64,000 bases of DNA, from NCBI GenBank assembly GCA_001896885.1, contig MKRJ01000008.1, forward strand, positions 275,871 to 339,870, in the 5' to 3' direction. Positions 44,619 to 53,863 of this stretch are shown piece by piece (the first letter of the stretch is position 1; every line of letters begins with the position of its first letter). The position numbers and the translations under genes were made by a program. Source of the DNA: Rhizobiales bacterium 65-79. Lineage in GTDB: Bacteria; Pseudomonadota; Alphaproteobacteria; Rhizobiales; Rhizobiaceae. The notes beneath the pieces are model-generated. The model had not been told where the DNA came from. It saw only the letters and a program-made list of their open reading frames with translations, and made no database searches.

Positions 44619-45764
44619 TTGCCGAGGAAACGCCGCGAGATTTCGACAACCGACGCCCGCAATATTTGGCTGCATGCGCAGCGGCTGGACGAGGCAGAAC
44701 CTTTCGGTGCCGGGCCGGAGGCGACAAGGCTCGCCGTCGAGCATCTGGGTTATGTTCAGATCGATACGATCAACGTCATCGAGCGCTCGCACCACCACAT
44801 CCTTTACACGCGCATTCCGAAGTACTTGCGCGAGGACTTGCAGCGGGCGCAGAGCGACGACAAAAGCGTCTTCGAATACTGGACGCACGCGCTGTCCTAC
44901 GTGCCGACGCGCGATATCCGGCTTTATCTCGGCATGATGAAGCGCGGCGAGGCGAGGCCGAACCGCTGGTATCCAGGCGTCACCGACAAGGACATCAGGA
45001 AGGTGATGCGGCGGATCCGCAAGGAGGGGCCGATCACCATCCGCGACATCGACGACGACGTGCTGGTGGAGAAGGAGCATCTGTGGGCGAGCCGCAAGCC
45101 GTCGAAGCGGGCGCTGCAACTGCTTTTCTACCGCGGCGTGCTGGCGATCTCCGCGCGCGAGGGCATGCTGAAGACCTACGACCGGATGGAGCGGCATTTC
45201 GGCTGGGAAAAGCGCCCGCGCCCGGCGAGCGAGAACCAGTTCGCCGAATATGTGCTCGACCGGGCGCTCACCGCTCAGGGTATCATAAGCCTCGATTCGG
45301 CCTGCCATCTCGACGCGCCGCGAAAGCCGGCAGTGCGGAAGATCATCGAGCGGCGCGTGCGCGTCAAGAAACTCGTGCCGGTCGCCATCGAAGGCGCCGG
45401 CCGGGCCGAGCACTGGGCGACGCCGGAAGCGCTGGACGCGACGCCGGCGCCGGAGCGGCCGCTGATCCATATCCTCTCGCCCTTCGATCCGCTGGTGATC
45501 CAAAGGAAACGGCTGGCGCTCTTCTTCGGCTACGACCACAAATTCGAGGCCTATCTACCGAAGGAGAAGCGCGTCTTCGGCTATTTTTCATTGCCGGTGC
45601 TGGCCGGCGACGAGATCGTCGCCGTGCTCGACCTTAAGACCGACAGGGCGGCGGGAAAACTGCTCGTCCAGCAATGGAGTTGGGTGGGCGGTGGCGAGGC
45701 CGGACGGCACAAAGAGGCGATCAAGGAGGAACTGGAACGGTTCGAGCGGTTTCAATTGGGGTGA
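44619..45764 (+). CDS. YcaQ-like winged-helix protein (HTH_42, putative DNA glycosylase)
   Basis: A 381-aa protein of the HTH_42/YcaQ family; E. coli YcaQ acts on interstrand cross-links, so DNA repair is plausible. Features are ISTTDARNIWLHAQ, LGYVQIDTINVIERSHHHILYTRI (near 40-63), DIRLYLGMMKRG, FDPLVIQRKRLALFFGYDHKFEAYLPKEKR and the terminal VLDLKTDR. The TTG at 44619 is chosen because AGAGGAG lies about 8 bases upstream and the product then starts at the usual position. Single gene. Confidence 0.85.
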   Translation: MPRKRREISTTDARNIWLHAQRLDEAEPFGAGPEATRLAVEHLGYVQIDTINVIERSHHHILYTRIPKYLREDLQRAQSDDKSVFEYWTHALSYVPTRDIRLYLGMMKRGEARPNRWYPGVTDKDIRKVMRRIRKEGPITIRDIDDDVLVEKEHLWASRKPSKRALQLLFYRGVLAISAREGMLKTYDRMERHFGWEKRPRPASENQFAEYVLDRALTAQGIISLDSACHLDAPRKPAVRKIIERRVRVKKLVPVAIEGAGRAEHWATPEALDATPAPERPLIHILSPFDPLVIQRKRLALFFGYDHKFEAYLPKEKRVFGYFSLPVLAGDEIVAVLDLKTDRAAGKLLVQQWSWVGGGEAGRHKEAIKEELERFERFQLG

Positions 45765-45814
45765 GGCGCACGCCGTCACAATCCGTCATGTAAATGGCGG
45801 CAGGGATAGAGAAG

Positions 45815-46177
45815 TTACTCCGGAACATAAGTTCCCTCATCTAAGCCACGAAGCATTCCACTTGCATCGGCCGACTGTGGAAAAATTCTGTCGTCAACCA
45901 GCTTCTGCAGCACTTCTCGTGCATCGTCCGAGAAAAGCGCAAGCGTATGGATGGCTGCCTTCAACCTGACCTGCTCATTTGGGTGATCGTACAGGCTTAC
46001 AAGTGATCTTCGCTGGTCGCCGGGCCGGCTGCGCAATTCATTTGCAACGGCCATCATGGCGTCGAATGCGCGGTTGTAGCGAGAGTTGTTGAAATTCATA
46101 CTAGCGTCGTATTGCTCCAGGCATGATTTCTCGAAACGATCAACCAATTTATCTAACGGCATTTTTGAAAGGATCAT
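45815..46177 (-). CDS. DUF2019 protein, probable orphan immunity protein
   Basis: A 120-aa all-helical protein of the DUF2019 type: NNSRYNRAFDAMMAVANELRSRPGDQRR and LYDHPNEQVRLKAAIHTLAL are typical, with VLQKLVDDRIFPQSADA near the end. The ATG overlaps by ATGA the stop of a C-terminal toxin remnant encoded just upstream, an arrangement usual for polymorphic-toxin tips and their immunity proteins. Function as immunity is inferred from that context. No regulator or secretion gene is nearby. Confidence 0.75.
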   Translation of the reverse strand: MILSKMPLDKLVDRFEKSCLEQYDASMNFNNSRYNRAFDAMMAVANELRSRPGDQRRSLVSLYDHPNEQVRLKAAIHTLALFSDDAREVLQKLVDDRIFPQSADASGMLRGLDEGTYVPE

Positions 46178-46503
46178 TTCAGGACTCCAAAATCCTTAAG
46201 CTTTTCCAATCCGATTCGATATCGCTCTTGCCAAGTCTTCCCACGCAAATAGTCGCGAGGTGTCATTCCACCAAAATCCTCATTCTTTGTACTATACCAC
46301 CGATTGATCTCCCAATGCTTGAACCTGGGAATGCGCACCGTGTTTTCCGGCGAGTTGATCCAGCTTTCCGGATACCCATCACGCCTGCCGGGCGTTTGCT
46401 CGACGATATGGTGGATATCGTAGCCGGTCTTTGGCTCCTTCGCCGCCTGTCACGCCTCAAGGGTCACCCGCCGGACATTGCCGCGGGCTTGTTCAGGAGC
46501 TAA
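46174..46503 (-). pseudogene. Remnant of a polymorphic-toxin C-terminal (HNH-like) domain
   Basis: After a TGA at about 46390-46392? (counted as the codon preceding QAAKEPKTGYDIHHIVEQ) the frame is open to the stop at 46174 and encodes QAAKEPKTGYDIHHIVEQTP and then SWINSPENTV, FKHWEINRWYST, GGMTPRDYLRGK, ending LKDFGVLK. The DIHHIVEQ stretch is a typical HNH-type start. No start codon precedes it; upstream of the TGA the frame still reads PEQARGNVRRVTLEA, suggesting one nonsense mutation, and the rest is lost. The immunity-like gene follows with a 4-bp overlap. Confidence 0.7.
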
Positions 46504-46529
46504 CCCTGCGGTCGGGAGGGCTGCCGTCT

Positions 46530-47462
46530 ATGCCGTTCGACGAACGACGCGTTCTGGCATCGCCGACCGGCGCGGCGCTGAACCTTCTTGTCAGGAAAGC
46601 AGTCGAACCGACTCGCGCGATTGTGCAAATCAACCACGGCCTCGCCGAGCACGCCGGGCGCTACGCGCCCTTCGCCGATCATCTGGCGGCGTACGGCTTC
46701 CAAATCTATGTACACGACCATCGCGGCCATGGCGGGACGACAGCGCCGGATGCGCCACCCGGCATGTTCGCGCGCGAGAACGGGGCCGAAAAGGTGATCG
46801 CCGACGTACTTGCTATCCATGAATTGATCGCGAAAGAGCATCCCGGCTTGCCGGTGATCGTCTTCGGCCATTCTATGGGTGGCCTGATCGCGCTCAACTT
46901 CGTTCAGCGCCACGGCCGGCGCGTCGCCGGCGCCGCCGTCTGGAACGCCAATTTCTCCGCCGGACCATCGGAGCGGCTGGCAAGACTCCTGCTTCTCTGG
47001 GAGCGCTTTCGTCTCGGCTCCGACGTGCCGTCCCGCCTGCTGCCAAAGCTCACCTTCCAGGCCTGGGCCCGGCAGATACCCAACCGCCGCACGGAATTCG
47101 ACTGGCTGTCGCGCGACCCGGCCGAAGTGGACGCCTACATCGCCGACCCGCTTTGCGGCTGGGACGCATCGGTGTCGATGTGGCGGGACATCTTCGACCT
47201 CATCTTCACGGGCGCCGACGACCGCAATTTCGCGGCCGTCAGGCGGGACTTGCCCTTCCACCTCGTCGGCGGCGAAAGGGACCCGGCCACAGCCGGCGGC
47301 AAGGCCGTCCGCGACCTCGACGCACGCCTTCGCCGGCTGGGTTTTTCCGATGTTTCAACAAGAATCTATCCCGATACGCGGCACGAATCCCTGAACGAAG
47401 TGAACCGCGACGTCGTGATGGCGGATTTCGTGGAATGGCTGAACGAGGCGGCCCTTCGCTGA
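46530..47462 (+). CDS. Alpha/beta hydrolase, monoacylglycerol lipase-like
   Basis: A 310-aa serine hydrolase of the Hydrolase_4 group. The oxyanion region reads INHGLAEHAGRYAPFADHL, the lipase-type YVHDHRGHGGT follows, the nucleophile elbow is GHSMGG (Ser about 115) and the catalytic His is in PDTRHESLNE near the C-terminus, with the Asp on the preceding GGERDP loop. No signal peptide. ATG 46530 has GGGAGGG upstream. Its left neighbour is the decayed toxin locus; acyl substrate unknown. Confidence 0.88.
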   Translation: MPFDERRVLASPTGAALNLLVRKAVEPTRAIVQINHGLAEHAGRYAPFADHLAAYGFQIYVHDHRGHGGTTAPDAPPGMFARENGAEKVIADVLAIHELIAKEHPGLPVIVFGHSMGGLIALNFVQRHGRRVAGAAVWNANFSAGPSERLARLLLLWERFRLGSDVPSRLLPKLTFQAWARQIPNRRTEFDWLSRDPAEVDAYIADPLCGWDASVSMWRDIFDLIFTGADDRNFAAVRRDLPFHLVGGERDPATAGGKAVRDLDARLRRLGFSDVSTRIYPDTRHESLNEVNRDVVMADFVEWLNEAALR

Positions 47463-47560
47463 ACCGCTGGCCCATGGGGTTGGCGGGCCCGGCCGTTTAC
47501 ATTCACTCTTTTGGCAGGCAAGGAAGAGGCTGAATAATACCCCCGGTCCGAGCCCGTTTC

Positions 47561-48736
47561 ATGTCCCCTCCTCCGCTTTCCGGCATCCGCGTCGTCGAAC
47601 TCGCCCGCATCCTCGCCGGCCCATGGGCCGGGCAGTTGCTGGCCGACCTCGGCGCCGATGTCATCAAGATCGAGAACCCGAAGGGCGGCGACGACACGCG
47701 AAGCTGGGGGCCGCCCTTCGTCCAGGGCAAGGGCGGGGAGAACCTTTCGGCCGCCTATTACCATTCAACCAATCGCGGCAAGCGCTCCGTCGCCCTGGAT
47801 TTCTCCGAGCCCGAAGGGGCGGAGACGTTGAAGAAGCTGATCGCCACCGCCGACGTGCTGATCGAGAATTTCAAGGTCGGCGGCCTGAAGAAATACGGCC
47901 TCGACTACGAGAGCGTGAAGACGCTCAACCCGCGCCTCGTCTATTGCTCCATCACCGGCTTCGGCCAGACCGGACCTTATGCGCCGCGCGCCGGCTACGA
48001 TTTCATCATCCAGGGCATCGGCGGGCTGATGTCGATCACCGGCGAACCCGGCCGCGAGCCGCAGAAGGTCGGCGTCGCCGTTTCCGACATCTTCACCGGG
48101 CTTTATTCCGTCATCGCCATCCAGGCGGCGCTCCGCCACGCCGAGAAGACCGGAGAAGGCCAATATATCGACATGGCGCTGCTCGATACGCAGTGTTCGA
48201 TCCTCGGCAACCAGAACCTGAACTATCTCGTCTCCGGCAAGGTGCCGGTGCAGATGGGCAACGCCCATATGAACATCGCGCCTTACGAGGTGCTGCCGGT
48301 GAAGGACGGGCACGTCATCCTGGCGGTCGGCAATGACGGCCAGTTCCATCGCTTCTGCGGCGCGCTCGGCATTCCGGAACTGGCGCAGGACCCCGATTTC
48401 GCCACCAACCCGGCGCGCGTGGCCAATCGCGTGCGGCTGCGCGAAAGGCTGGTTGCGGAACTTGCCGGACGCGAGAAGGCGCCGCTGCTCGCCGCGCTCG
48501 AAAGGGCTACCGTGCCGGCGAGCCCGATCAACAACATCGCCGAGATGTTCGAGGACCCGCAGATCGTGGCGCGGAACATGCGCATGGACCTCTCCGACGC
48601 GGACGGCAACGTGCTGCCCTCGGTTCGCGCGCCGATGCTGATGTCCCGGACGCCGCTTGCCTACGAGCGCCCCTCGCCACGCCTCGGCGAGCATACGGAA
48701 GAGGTGTTGGCGGAGTTGGAGGACGAAGGAAAATGA
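47561..48736 (+). CDS. CaiB/BaiF-type CoA transferase
   Basis: A 391-aa family III CoA transferase: LSGIRVVELARILAGPWAGQLLADLGADVIK at the N-terminus, IENPKGGDDTRSWGPP, LIENFKVGGLKKYGLDY, CSITGFGQTGPYA, and the catalytic Asp in GEGQYIDMALLDT (about residue 208). It stands before a TPP-dependent enzyme (58 bp apart, same strand), a pairing reminiscent of formyl-CoA transferase with a decarboxylase, although the partner here is acetolactate-synthase-like. The substrate is not determinable. Confidence 0.9.
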   Translation: MSPPPLSGIRVVELARILAGPWAGQLLADLGADVIKIENPKGGDDTRSWGPPFVQGKGGENLSAAYYHSTNRGKRSVALDFSEPEGAETLKKLIATADVLIENFKVGGLKKYGLDYESVKTLNPRLVYCSITGFGQTGPYAPRAGYDFIIQGIGGLMSITGEPGREPQKVGVAVSDIFTGLYSVIAIQAALRHAEKTGEGQYIDMALLDTQCSILGNQNLNYLVSGKVPVQMGNAHMNIAPYEVLPVKDGHVILAVGNDGQFHRFCGALGIPELAQDPDFATNPARVANRVRLRERLVAELAGREKAPLLAALERATVPASPINNIAEMFEDPQIVARNMRMDLSDADGNVLPSVRAPMLMSRTPLAYERPSPRLGEHTEEVLAELEDEGK

Positions 48737-48794
48737 ACGGCCGTCTTGAGTATCTCTTGAGTCATCCCACCCGCGCCTCGAACGGAACCCTTTC

Positions 48795-50444
48795 ATGAAA
48801 ACAGGCGGCCAGCTCATCGTCGACGCACTCGAGGCGAATGGCGTCGACCGTCTCTATTGCGTACCGGGCGAAAGCTATCTCGCCGTGCTCGACGCGCTGC
48901 ACGATTCGAAAATTCGCACCATCGTCTGCCGCCAAGAAGGCGGCGCGGCGATGATGGCCGACACCTATGGCCGGCTGACCAGCCGGCCCGGCATCTGCTT
49001 CGTCACGCGCGGGCCGGGCGCCACCAACGCATCAGCCGGCATCCATATCGCGCGGCAGGATTCCATTCCGATGATCCTGTTCATCGGCCAGATCGCCCGC
49101 GGGGCGCGCGACCGCGAGGCCTTCCAGGAGATCGACTACCGCGCCTTCTACGGCAGCGTCGCCAAATGGGTGACCGAGATCGACGATCCGGCGCGCATCC
49201 CCGAACTCGTCACCCGCGCCTTCGCCACCGCGACCTCCGGCCGGCCGGGACCGGTCGTGATCGCGCTGCCGGAGGACGTGTTGACCGAGGAAACGGAAGC
49301 GCCTGCTGCCCAGCCCTATACGGCCGTCGAGACCGCGCCGGGCGCGGCCGAGATGGCGGCGATCGAGGAATTGCTCGGCAGTGCGAAAAGGCCCTTCGCC
49401 ATCCTCGGCGGCACGCGCTGGAACGAGAAGGCCGTCGCCGATTTCCAGAAAGCCGCGGAGAATTGGGCGCTGCCGGTCGGCTGCTCCTTCCGCCGCCAGA
49501 TGCTGTTCGACCATCTCCACCCGAACTATGCCGGCGATGTCGGCATCGGGCCCAACCCGAAGCTCGCCAACCGCATCAAGGAGGCCGACCTGGTGCTGCT
49601 TGTCGGCGGGCGACTGGGCGAAATGCCCTCCTCCGACTACACGCTGCTCAAGAGTCCTTACCCCGACCAGAAGCTCGTTCATGTCCATCCGGACACGAAT
49701 GAACTCGGTCGCGTCTATCGGCCGACGCTTGCCGTCAACGCCTCGCCGATCGCCTTCGCCGCTGCCTTCGCGGAGCGGAAGCCGAAGGCCGAGCCTTCAT
49801 GGGCGGACGACACTGCAGCCATGCACCAGGCCTACCTGCAATGGTCGATGCCCCCGGAGGCCGGTCCCGGCGCGGTGCTGATGGGGCCGATCATGAAATA
49901 TCTGGAGAGCGTGCTGCCGGAAGACGCCATCATCACCAACGGCGCCGGCAACTACGCCACCTGGATTCATCGCTTCCACCGCTTCCGCCGTTTCGGCACC
50001 CAGGCGGCGCCCACTTCCGGTTCGATGGGCTTCGGCACGCCCGCCGCCGTCGCCGCCAAGCAGCTTTATCCCGACCGCCTCGTCATCGCCTTTGCCGGCG
50101 ACGGCTGCTTCCTGATGAACGGGCAGGAATTCGCGACCGCGGTCCAGTACGACTTGCCGATCGTGGTGATCGTGGTCAACAACGGCATCTATGGCACGAT
50201 CCGCATGCACCAGGAGCGCGAATATCCGGGCCGTGTTTCCGGGACGGATATCCGCAACCCGGATTTCGCCGCGCTCGCCCGCGCCTATGGCGGCCATGGC
50301 GAGACGGTGGAAAAGACGGAGGAGTTCGCACCGGCTTTCGAGCGCGCCCGCAATTCCGGCAAGCCGGCGATCGTCGAGATCAGGCTCGATCCGGAGGCCA
50401 TCACGCCGACGCGAACGCTGACGGACATCCGGGAAAAGAGATGA
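48795..50444 (+). CDS. Thiamine pyrophosphate-dependent enzyme (acetolactate synthase-like)
   Basis: A 549-aa TPP enzyme of the acetolactate synthase/benzoylformate decarboxylase group. The N-terminal PYR domain has VPGESYLAVLDAL and the catalytic Glu48 (CRQEGGAAMMADTYGR); the central domain and the C-terminal PP domain carry GDGCFLMNGQEF and VVNNGIYGTIRMHQ (the GDG...NN TPP-Mg motif near residue 435). There is no dedicated regulatory subunit gene nearby, so a decarboxylase or carboligase outside branched-chain synthesis is likely. It follows a CoA transferase gene. Confidence 0.88.
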   Translation: MKTGGQLIVDALEANGVDRLYCVPGESYLAVLDALHDSKIRTIVCRQEGGAAMMADTYGRLTSRPGICFVTRGPGATNASAGIHIARQDSIPMILFIGQIARGARDREAFQEIDYRAFYGSVAKWVTEIDDPARIPELVTRAFATATSGRPGPVVIALPEDVLTEETEAPAAQPYTAVETAPGAAEMAAIEELLGSAKRPFAILGGTRWNEKAVADFQKAAENWALPVGCSFRRQMLFDHLHPNYAGDVGIGPNPKLANRIKEADLVLLVGGRLGEMPSSDYTLLKSPYPDQKLVHVHPDTNELGRVYRPTLAVNASPIAFAAAFAERKPKAEPSWADDTAAMHQAYLQWSMPPEAGPGAVLMGPIMKYLESVLPEDAIITNGAGNYATWIHRFHRFRRFGTQAAPTSGSMGFGTPAAVAAKQLYPDRLVIAFAGDGCFLMNGQEFATAVQYDLPIVVIVVNNGIYGTIRMHQEREYPGRVSGTDIRNPDFAALARAYGGHGETVEKTEEFAPAFERARNSGKPAIVEIRLDPEAITPTRTLTDIREKR

Positions 50445-50591
50445 CGGAGCGGCGTGGGAAAGGAACCCTCCGGCCTCCGCACCCGCAACCTGCCCCGGTA
50501 TTGCCTTAGTGCCCGCATCTCGCCGTCACGCGGTGTGGCCTCGCTTTCCGTTCGGTGCTAAGGAGCGCCGAAAACGCGCCCCCCGGTTTCC

Positions 50592-51332
50592 ATGAACCTG
50601 TCCGACAATCCGAAAATATCGGTCGTGATCCCCTGCCGGAACGAGGAAGCCAACCTCGCCTTCCTGCTTGACGAGATCGAGCGCGCGCTCGCCGGCCGGC
50701 CGTTCGAGATCATTGTGGTCGACGACGGCTCGACCGACGGGACGCGCCGCATGGTCGCCGAACGCATACGGATTGCCGGCTCGCCGGTCCGGCTGATCGC
50801 GCATGACCGCTCCGCCGGCCAGTCCGCCGCCGTCCGTTCCGGCGTCTTCGCGGCGCGCGGCGGGATCGTCGCGACCATGGATGGCGACGGCCAGAACGAT
50901 CCCGCCTATATCCCGAAGCTCGTGGATGCGCTGCTTGCCGCCGGCGACGCCACGGGCATCGTCGCCGGCCAGCGCCTGAAGCGCACGGACACAAGGCTGA
51001 AGCAGCTTTCCTCCCGCTTCGCCAACGCCTTGCGCGAGAAGATGCTGCATGACGGCACGCGCGATTCCGGCTGTGGCTTGAAGGCGCTGCCGACGGCGCT
51101 TTTCCGGCAGCTGCCCTATTTCGACGGTTGGCACCGCTACCTGCCGGCGCTGGTGCTGCGGGAGGGTTTTGCCGTCGTCCATGTCGACGTGATCGACCGC
51201 CAGCGCCGTCACGGCAAGTCCAACTACGGCATTCTCGACCGGGGCTTGCGCGGCGTGCTCGACCTTGTCGGCGTGTGGTGGCTGCGCCGCCGGCGCAAGG
51301 TGGTGCCCGAAATCAGCGAGGTGCGGCCTTGA
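50592..51332 (+). CDS. Family 2 glycosyltransferase (dolichol/undecaprenyl-phosphate sugar synthase-like)
   Basis: A 246-aa GT2 enzyme: SVVIPCRNEEANL (10-22), VVDDGSTDGTRRM (42-54) and MDGDGQNDP with the metal-binding Asp97/Asp99. It has only the catalytic domain and ends in a short basic tail with no clear membrane helices. In a three-gene operon with a LAB_N protein and an ArnT-like enzyme, it probably makes the undecaprenyl-phosphate sugar donor used by the latter. The sugar (mannose-like, aminoarabinose, galacturonic acid) cannot be told. Confidence 0.88.
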   Translation: MNLSDNPKISVVIPCRNEEANLAFLLDEIERALAGRPFEIIVVDDGSTDGTRRMVAERIRIAGSPVRLIAHDRSAGQSAAVRSGVFAARGGIVATMDGDGQNDPAYIPKLVDALLAAGDATGIVAGQRLKRTDTRLKQLSSRFANALREKMLHDGTRDSGCGLKALPTALFRQLPYFDGWHRYLPALVLREGFAVVHVDVIDRQRRHGKSNYGILDRGLRGVLDLVGVWWLRRRRKVVPEISEVRP

Positions 51333-51661
51333 GCGCTACTTTCAGCCATCTCGTCGGCTGGTTCGACAAGGTCTTCATCGACCAGTTCGACGCCTGGGTC
51401 CTTCTCGGCTTCGTCGCGCAGGCCTTCTTCACCATGCGCTTCCTCGTGCAGTGGATCGCATCGGAGCGCGCCAAGCGCTCGGTCGTGCCGATCGCCTTCT
51501 GGTTCTTCTCGCTCGGCGGCGGCGCGCTCCTGTTCCTCTACGCCATCAAGCGCCAGGATCCGGTCTTCATTGCCGGCCAGGGGCTCGGCCTCCTCATATA
51601 TGTCCGCAATCTGTGGCTGATCGCCAAGGAGAAGCGGGCGTCGATGAACAAGGTGGATTGA
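51329..51661 (+). CDS. LAB_N-domain small membrane protein
   Basis: A 110-aa protein of the lipid-A-disaccharide-synthase N-terminal (LAB_N) type: VLLGFVAQAFFTMRFLVQWIASERAKRSVVPIAF, then FSLGGGALLFLYAIKRQDPVFIAGQGLGLLIYVRNL, three to four membrane segments. It is not an LpxB enzyme; stand-alone LAB_N proteins accompany lipid-linked sugar transfer genes, perhaps as flippase or donor-handling helpers. The TTG at 51329 overlaps the GT2 stop as TTGA. Upstream frame is just the antisense tail of GT2. Confidence 0.82.
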   Translation: MSATFSHLVGWFDKVFIDQFDAWVLLGFVAQAFFTMRFLVQWIASERAKRSVVPIAFWFFSLGGGALLFLYAIKRQDPVFIAGQGLGLLIYVRNLWLIAKEKRASMNKVD

Positions 51662-51667
51662 ACCGCG

Positions 51668-53356
51668 ATGGACGCGCCCGCGCCGACCGCCATGGCATCC
51701 GGGGAGCGCGGGTTAGGCGCGGCCCGCTATTGCCTGCTCGTGCTTCTCTGCCTGTTCGCCTTCCTGCCCGGCATATCGACTCTGCCGCCGACCGACCGTG
51801 ACGAATCGCGCTTTGTCCAGTCGACCAAGCAGATGGTCGAGACCGGCAACTACATCGACATCCGCCTGCAGGACGAAAACCGCTACAAGAAGCCGATCGG
51901 CATCTACTGGCTGCAATCGGCCGCCGTACTGCTGAGCGGCGACGGGGCGGCGGCGCCGATCTGGGTCTATCGTCTCGTTTCCGTGCTTGGCGCGACCCTT
52001 GCCGTCCTCGCGGCGGGCTGGCTCGGCGCGCGGATGTTCGGGGCGACGGCGGGGATGATCGCCGGGGCCGTGATGGCCGGCATCCTGATGCTCGCCTTCG
52101 AGGCCCGCATCGCCAAGACCGACGCGACGCTGCTGGCGACGGCCGTCTTCGCCCAGGCAGCGCTGGCGCGCCTCTATCTCGGGGATCGCGAGGGCGCGCC
52201 GCCCGCCCGCGCGGCGCCCTGGGTGTTCTGGGCGGCGCAGGGGGCGGCGATCCTGATCAAGGGCCCGGTCGTGCCGCTCCTGAGCGCACTGACCGTCGCG
52301 GCGGTCGCCTTCTTCGACAAGGACCGCGCCTGGCTGAAAAAATTGAAGCCGTTGCGCGGCATCCTGCTCGCCGTCCTGATCTGCGTACCCTGGCTGGCGC
52401 TCATCACCTGGAAAAGCGGCGCCGCCTTCTGGCAGGAATCGGTCGGCAAGGACCTGCTCGGGAAGGTCGGCGGCGCCCAGGAATCGCATGGCGCTCCCCC
52501 CGGCTACTACGCGCTGATCTTCATGCTTTTCTTCTGGCCTTTCGCCGTGGCCGGCATCGAGGCGGGGCTGAAGGCGCTGAACCGGTTCCGCACAGACCCG
52601 CGCCTTCTCTTCTGCCTCGCCTGGTACATTCCTTACTGGATCGTGGTCGAGGCGATCCCGACCAAGCTGCCGCACTACATGCTGCCCGCCTATCCGGCGC
52701 TGGCGCTCTTGATCGCCTGGGCGGCGACGGATGCCGGCGCGGCCGGCATTCCGTTCAGGCGCTGGCAGGTCTGGTTGAGGCGGCTCGCCGTAGCCGGCTT
52801 TGTCGTCGTCACGGTGCTCCTCGCCGCGGCTTCCCTCGGCGCGACGCCTTATCTGATGAAGACTTTCTCCTGGTGGGGGCTACTGGCGGCCGTCCTGGCG
52901 CTCCTCGCCGGATGGCTGGGCTCCGGCATCCGGCCGATCGCCGAACCACTGCCGCGCATCGCATCCGCCGCGATCGCGTCGGCGGCGTTGTTCGCCGTGC
53001 TCACCGTCTTCGTCCTTCCCGGGCTGAAACCGGTCTGGCTCAGCCCGCAGATCGCGGAGCAATTCAGGAAGATGAAGCCGTGCCCGGATTCGCGCCTGAT
53101 CGCCACCGGCTACGCCGAGCCGAGCCTGGTCTTCCTCGCCGGAACCGACACGCTGCTCGCCGGACCGGAAGACGCGGCCAAGGCGCTCGCCGCCGACAGA
53201 TGCGCCGTCGCGGTGGTCGACGGCCGGGACGTCGGAAAGTTCATGTCCGCCCTGCCCGGCGGGCAGGCGAGCGTCGACGAAGTGTCGACGATCCGTGGCG
53301 TCAACTATTCCAAGGGCACCGAGCGCCTGCTGATCCTGTTCCGCGACAAGCGTTGA
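51668..53356 (+). CDS. ArnT-like integral-membrane glycosyltransferase (PMT_2 family)
   Basis: A 562-aa GT-C fold enzyme with about 12 membrane segments. The first periplasmic loop has PTDRDESRFVQ, with the acidic pair expected at the active site, then YKKPIGIYWLQSAAV; PYWIVVEAIPTKLPHYMLP is the later family motif. Family members add a sugar from undecaprenyl phosphate to lipid A or LPS core on the outer face of the inner membrane. It follows the LAB_N gene by 6 bp, the last gene of the operon. Confidence 0.85.
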   Translation: MDAPAPTAMASGERGLGAARYCLLVLLCLFAFLPGISTLPPTDRDESRFVQSTKQMVETGNYIDIRLQDENRYKKPIGIYWLQSAAVLLSGDGAAAPIWVYRLVSVLGATLAVLAAGWLGARMFGATAGMIAGAVMAGILMLAFEARIAKTDATLLATAVFAQAALARLYLGDREGAPPARAAPWVFWAAQGAAILIKGPVVPLLSALTVAAVAFFDKDRAWLKKLKPLRGILLAVLICVPWLALITWKSGAAFWQESVGKDLLGKVGGAQESHGAPPGYYALIFMLFFWPFAVAGIEAGLKALNRFRTDPRLLFCLAWYIPYWIVVEAIPTKLPHYMLPAYPALALLIAWAATDAGAAGIPFRRWQVWLRRLAVAGFVVVTVLLAAASLGATPYLMKTFSWWGLLAAVLALLAGWLGSGIRPIAEPLPRIASAAIASAALFAVLTVFVLPGLKPVWLSPQIAEQFRKMKPCPDSRLIATGYAEPSLVFLAGTDTLLAGPEDAAKALAADRCAVAVVDGRDVGKFMSALPGGQASVDEVSTIRGVNYSKGTERLLILFRDKR

Positions 53357-53379
53357 GCCTGCCCGCTTCGTACGGCTGC

Positions 53380-53763
53380 CTACTTCCCGTGCTTCTTCAG
53401 CCAGGCCTTCATGCCGGCGATCTCGCTCTCCTGCGCCGCGATGATGTCCTGCGCAAGCTTCCTCAGTTCAGGATCCTTGCCATATTTCAATTCGATCCGC
53501 GCCATGTCGATCGCGCCCTGATGATGCGGGATCATGCCGCGCACGAAATCGACATCGGGGTTTCCCGAATAGTCGATCATCATCGACTTGTGCATGTCGT
53601 TCATCGCCTTCTCGAAGGCTTTGTCCGCTGGCGACCCGCCCCTTCTTGCATCCATCTTCTGCGAAGAATGATCCGTTTTCATCCCGTGCATCTGCTCGGC
53701 GGCCAAAGCCGTCGTCACCAGCGAAAGCAGTGCGATCGTAGCCGCAAGAATCATCGATCTCAT
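53380..53763 (-). CDS. DUF305 exported protein
   Basis: A 127-aa secreted protein: signal peptide about 1-21 (MRSMILAATIALLSLVTTALA), then a His/Met-rich helical DUF305 domain with MHKSMMIDYSGNPDVDFVRGMIPHHQGAIDMA. His and Met clusters (MHGMKTDHSS, PHHQG) suggest metal binding, for example copper, as reported for some family members. It is downstream of paaE on the same strand but 100 bp away; any link to phenylacetate catabolism is not evident. Confidence 0.85.
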   Translation of the reverse strand: MRSMILAATIALLSLVTTALAAEQMHGMKTDHSSQKMDARRGGSPADKAFEKAMNDMHKSMMIDYSGNPDVDFVRGMIPHHQGAIDMARIELKYGKDPELRKLAQDIIAAQESEIAGMKAWLKKHGK

Positions 53764-53863
53764 GAGAATTTCGCTCCTGTCCGCCCCGCCGGCCCGATCT
53801 GCGGAAGGTAGGGCTTCCAGTTACCGGAAGGTCAAGCGGCAGCAAGATCGAGCGGCAGCAAGA

